Assembly (NCBI GenBank): GCA_052078155.1 | Contig: JBQJBP010000003.1 | Coordinates: 248,001 to 312,000 of the forward strand | Origin: CAXBMB01 sp052078155 | GTDB lineage: Bacteria > Pseudomonadota > Alphaproteobacteria > Kiloniellales > DSM-21159 | DNA: 64,000 nt | Direction of reading: 5' to 3' | In this document: one piece after another, positions 61,340 to 64,000 of the stretch | Layout: every line of letters starts with the position of its first letter | Position numbering within the stretch: position 1 is the first letter of the stretch | The notes under the pieces: model-generated | The model's database searches: none | Told to the model about the DNA's origin: nothing | What the model saw: the letters and a program-made list of their open reading frames with translations, nothing else | Made by a program: the position numbers and the translations under genes

Positions 61340-62785
61340 ATGCCCCTTACCTCCACTTCCGGTGACACCCCAAAGGACTCTCAATCCCTGCGACAAAAAG
61401 CCGTAGCTGCCGCAACGGATTACTTTGATCGGGGCGACTTCCTGACAGACTTCACCCGCCGGGTGGCCATTCCCTCCAGCAGTCAGGATCCGGAGCGCAA
61501 AGCTGCGCTGGATGCCTACCTGTCAGAGGAAATGAAACCCTATCTGGAAGAACTGGGGTTCACGGTGGAGATCCTGGCCAACCCGGTACGGGCTGAAAGC
61601 CCTTTCCTTTATGCAGAACGCCTGGAAGGCCCCGACCTGCCTACGGTTCTGACCTACGGTCATGCCGATACGGTTCAGGGAATGGAGGGTCGCTGGCTGG
61701 AGGGTCTGGATCCCTGGGTCCTGACCCAGCGCGGCGACCGCCTCTATGGCCGGGGGACTGCGGACAACAAGGGCCAGCACCTGATCAACCTGGCGGCGTT
61801 GGCTGAAGTGCTGAGCCTTCGCGATGGCAAGCTGGGCTACAACGTCAAGGTGTTGCTGGAAACTGGCGAAGAGGTCGGATCACCTGGATTGCGTGAGGTT
61901 TCAGCGGCCAATAAAGACCGCTTTGCCGCAGACATGCTGCTGGCATCCGACGGGCCGCGCGTTGATCCAGACACCCCCACGCTCTACATGGGGTCCCGCG
62001 GGGCCTACAACTTCTCCCTCTCCGTTAACCTGCGTGACGGCGCACACCACAGCGGCAACTGGGGCGGCGTTCTGGCCAACGCAGGAACCCGACTGACCCA
62101 CGCCCTGGCCTGTTTGACGTCTGAAAAAGGCGTCATCACGGTGCCGGGTCTGCGCAACAAACCTCTCAGCAACAGTCTGACGGACGCCTATCAGAAGCTG
62201 AAGGTCTCCGGCGGTGACGGCGCGCCGGAAATCGACAACAACTGGGGCGAACCCCATCTCAGCGCACCGGAACGCCTGTACGGCTGGAACACACTGGAGA
62301 TTCTGGCCATCAACACCGGCGGGGACGCCAACCGGGCCGTTAACGCCATCCCCGGGGAAGCCAAGGCTGTTTGCCAGCTCCGCTTCACACCCGATACGGC
62401 TTGGCAGGACATCATCCCGTCTGTCCAGGAACACCTGAAAGCCAACGGCTTTGACGATGTGGAGGTGGCCCCTGATCGCAACACCGCCATGCCCGCCACC
62501 CGCCTGCCGACCGATCACCCCATGGTGATCTGGGCAGCAGAATCCGTGGCCGAAACCCTGGGCGAGCCGCCAGCCCTGCTGCCCAATCTGGGCGGCACCA
62601 TCCCCAATGATGTGTTTGCCGAAATCATCGGCATGCCCACCATCTGGGTGCCGCACTCCTATTCCGGCTGTCAGCAGCATGCTCCCAACGAACATATGCT
62701 GGCCCCGGTCGCCCGTCAGGGTCTGGCCCTGATGGCGGGGCTGTGGTGGGATCTGGGTGAAGCTGCTTTTCCCCGCTCAGCGTGA
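61340..62785 (+). CDS. M20 family metallopeptidase/amidase
   Basis: 481 aa. Zinc ligands of the M20 fold are visible in TYGHADTVQGMEGRW (His, Asp), GRGTADNKGQHL (Asp) and LLETGEEVGSPGL (Glu-Glu), with the final histidine in WVPHSYSGCQQHAPNEH. The length and insertion domain fit the dipeptidase-type M20 group. Substrate unknown. A repeat copy and then a small membrane protein gene follow. Confidence 0.93.
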   Translation: MPLTSTSGDTPKDSQSLRQKAVAAATDYFDRGDFLTDFTRRVAIPSSSQDPERKAALDAYLSEEMKPYLEELGFTVEILANPVRAESPFLYAERLEGPDLPTVLTYGHADTVQGMEGRWLEGLDPWVLTQRGDRLYGRGTADNKGQHLINLAALAEVLSLRDGKLGYNVKVLLETGEEVGSPGLREVSAANKDRFAADMLLASDGPRVDPDTPTLYMGSRGAYNFSLSVNLRDGAHHSGNWGGVLANAGTRLTHALACLTSEKGVITVPGLRNKPLSNSLTDAYQKLKVSGGDGAPEIDNNWGEPHLSAPERLYGWNTLEILAINTGGDANRAVNAIPGEAKAVCQLRFTPDTAWQDIIPSVQEHLKANGFDDVEVAPDRNTAMPATRLPTDHPMVIWAAESVAETLGEPPALLPNLGGTIPNDVFAEIIGMPTIWVPHSYSGCQQHAPNEHMLAPVARQGLALMAGLWWDLGEAAFPRSA

Positions 62786-62831
62786 CCTCTGCACCGCTGA
62801 AGCATTGCGCTTTGGCGGAGCGCCCTTTGGC

Positions 62832-62969
62832 TCTAGAGTTAAATCGCTTGAAATGGACTCACGTCGTGACACAGCTTAAAGCGTGAAAACTCTAGTCAGT
62901 GTATTTGAGGGTGAGTCGCGGTTTTGGCACTGGCGCGAAGCGCGTTTGACGAAACCAACCATGCTCTCA
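62832..62969 (-). repeat. Dispersed palindromic repeat, full copy
   Basis: CTAGAGTTAAATCGCTTG to CAACCATGCTCTCAG, with CACGTCGTGAC and GGCGCGAAGCGCG palindromes. It ends directly before the ribosome site of the next gene. Confidence 0.85.
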
Positions 62970-62983
62970 GGAAGGTATGACAC

Positions 62984-63238
62984 ATGGACTCCCTGCTGCT
63001 GACCATCCAGGAAGAACCGGCTTCACTGCTGCTCGCCGTGATGCTGGTGGCAGGGGTTTACCTCTACTTCCGAACAAAGAAAAACAATGAGATTGTCAGT
63101 CTGGAAGGCGAATCCCGCCGTCATCTGACGGAACGCCTGAACCTGGAACTGACCCAGGATGGCTACGACCCGGCTTCTCCCGAAGGCAAAGAGCTGTTTA
63201 AGGAGCGCTGGAAGGAAGAAACCGAAGACCCCGGTTAA
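62984..63238 (+). CDS. Small single-TM protein, unknown
   Basis: 84 aa. AGGAAGG precedes the ATG by 8 nt. One membrane helix (ASLLLAVMLVAGVYLYF), then a charged cytoplasmic tail with a basic start (RTKKNNE) and an acidic end (KERWKEETEDPG). Not recognised. The gene starts 14 bp after a dispersed repeat, which may supply or insulate its 5' end. It may be linked to the downstream pmbA. Confidence 0.7.
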   Translation: MDSLLLTIQEEPASLLLAVMLVAGVYLYFRTKKNNEIVSLEGESRRHLTERLNLELTQDGYDPASPEGKELFKERWKEETEDPG

Positions 63239-63359
63239 GCAGCGTCGACCCCCTTCCGGCGCTTTTCACTCTCTCATTCTTTCTTTGCCTGTTGCCTCTC
63301 CAGCACCTGTGTTAGGAGAGGTTTTCCACTTTTTTACCTGCACGCCTGGAAACCAGTTC

Positions 63360-64000
63360 ATGACCACCAAGACTTCGACCGCCGCCACCTCTGCCCAGGA
63401 TGCCGCCTTGCTGGATCAATTGCTTGACCGGGCCAGGAAAGCCGGTGCCGATGCCGCAGACGGCATTGTCGTGCGCGGAGTTGCCATCAGCCAGAGCCAG
63501 CGCCTGGGCAAGACCGAAAGCCTGGAGCGGGAAGAAGGTCAGGATCTGGGACTGCGGGTTTTCATCGGCCAGCGTCAGGCCATTGTTTCCTCAACGGATT
63601 TCGACGACAAGGCCGTGGCTGAAATGGTCGAGCGGGCTGTTGCCATGGCCAAGGTGGTGCCGGAAGATCCCTATTGCGGTCTGGCTGACCCGGACCAGTT
63701 GGGAGGGGAAGCGCCCGATCTGGACAGCTATGACGCCAGCGAACCCAGCGCCGAAGATCTGATCGAACTGGCCCGCAGCTGTGAAGAGGCGGCCCGCAGT
63801 GTCTCTGGCGTCACCAACAGCGAAGGGGCGGAAGCCAGCTGGTCCTCCAGTTCCGTCCAGCTGGCGGCCAGCAATGGCTTTACCGGAGGCTATGCTGTCT
63901 CCCGCCATTCTCTGGGCGTGTCCGTGCTGGCCGGGGAAGGCCAGGACATGGAAAGAGATTACGACTTCACCTCGACCGTCCACCGGGAAGATCTGGAAGA
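63360..64000 (+). CDS. pmbA: Metalloprotease-related subunit PmbA/TldE, 5' part (3' end outside window)
   Basis: The frame from ATG 63360 is open to the end of the window (213 codons). LDQLLDRARKAGADAADGIVV, ESLEREEGQDLGLRVFIGQR and VSGVTNSEGAEASWSSSSVQLAASNG match the N-terminal part of TldE/PmbA, the non-catalytic partner of TldD. TldD is encoded about 25 kb upstream in the same orientation. The start was chosen because similarity begins there; no strong ribosome site is seen. Confidence 0.95.
   Translation, partial: MTTKTSTAATSAQDAALLDQLLDRARKAGADAADGIVVRGVAISQSQRLGKTESLEREEGQDLGLRVFIGQRQAIVSSTDFDDKAVAEMVERAVAMAKVVPEDPYCGLADPDQLGGEAPDLDSYDASEPSAEDLIELARSCEEAARSVSGVTNSEGAEASWSSSSVQLAASNGFTGGYAVSRHSLGVSVLAGEGQDMERDYDFTSTVHREDLE

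Noticed and set aside
1..64000. tRNA, rRNA, transposase, integrase or phage genes
   Set aside because: None seen on either strand by reading; no cloverleaf with a CCA-type acceptor and no transposase motif in any credible frame.

Overview
The window is ordinary alphaproteobacterial chromosome, most like Rhodospirillales or a related order. Supporting signs are a fused trpE(G) behind a tryptophan leader peptide, the ispH-thrB-rnhA-peroxiredoxin block, a tldD / ctaC-ctaD-ctaB-ctaG-ctaE / DUF983-SURF1 / thrC-M16 peptidase-GNAT neighbourhood, and a ubiA / rsmE / gshA neighbourhood. Genes are GC-rich. A few AT-richer patches (about 1.3-1.85 kb, 7.1-8.0 kb, 38.2-38.4 kb, 44.0-44.6 kb) carry unrecognised or short genes. 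I see no rRNA, tRNA, transposase, prophage, CRISPR array or recognisable anti-phage system.

Layout. 0-8 kb: 3' part of ligA, a small membrane protein, a flavin-binding oxidase-like protein, an arginine/lysine exporter (argO), a LysR/mttB-like divergent pair, an ArgP-like LysR and an unrecognised protein. 8-13.2 kb: glycine cleavage operon gcvT-gcvH-gcvP behind a tandem glycine riboswitch. 13.2-22 kb: lipoprotein, ispH-thrB-rnhA, a convergent peroxiredoxin, a DsbD/ScsB-like reductase, yqgE and a GNAT enzyme. 22-36.5 kb: M16 peptidase, thrC, M32 carboxypeptidase, SURF1, DUF983 and the aa3-type cytochrome oxidase operon, then DUF3422. 36.7-41.6 kb: tldD, a candidate C-rich small RNA, a Rid-family protein, a class V aminotransferase and its divergent LysR regulator. 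41.8-46.5 kb: gshA, a repeat-bordered insert of two small genes, rsmE and ubiA. 46.5-53.1 kb: a glutamine-synthetase-like ligase, a methyltransferase, small unknowns and an SPFH/NfeD pair. 53.2-64 kb: trp leader and attenuator with trpE(G), a TRIC-like channel, ubiD, a cupin, a chemotaxis receptor, an M20 peptidase and the 5' part of pmbA/tldE.

The most striking feature not explained by genes is a dispersed palindromic repeat of about 138 bp. Its imperfect inverted ends resemble CTAGAGCATGATCGGTTTAG and CTAGAGTCAAATCGGTTTAA. I find about nine full or near-full copies and several fragments, in both orientations and essentially all intergenic. It looks like a non-autonomous MITE/RIME-like element that forms strong RNA hairpins at gene borders. 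Other points worth attention are a probably leaderless trpL, a possible anti-Shine-Dalgarno small RNA near 38.45 kb, and an argO-argP divergon split by a second, nested divergon.
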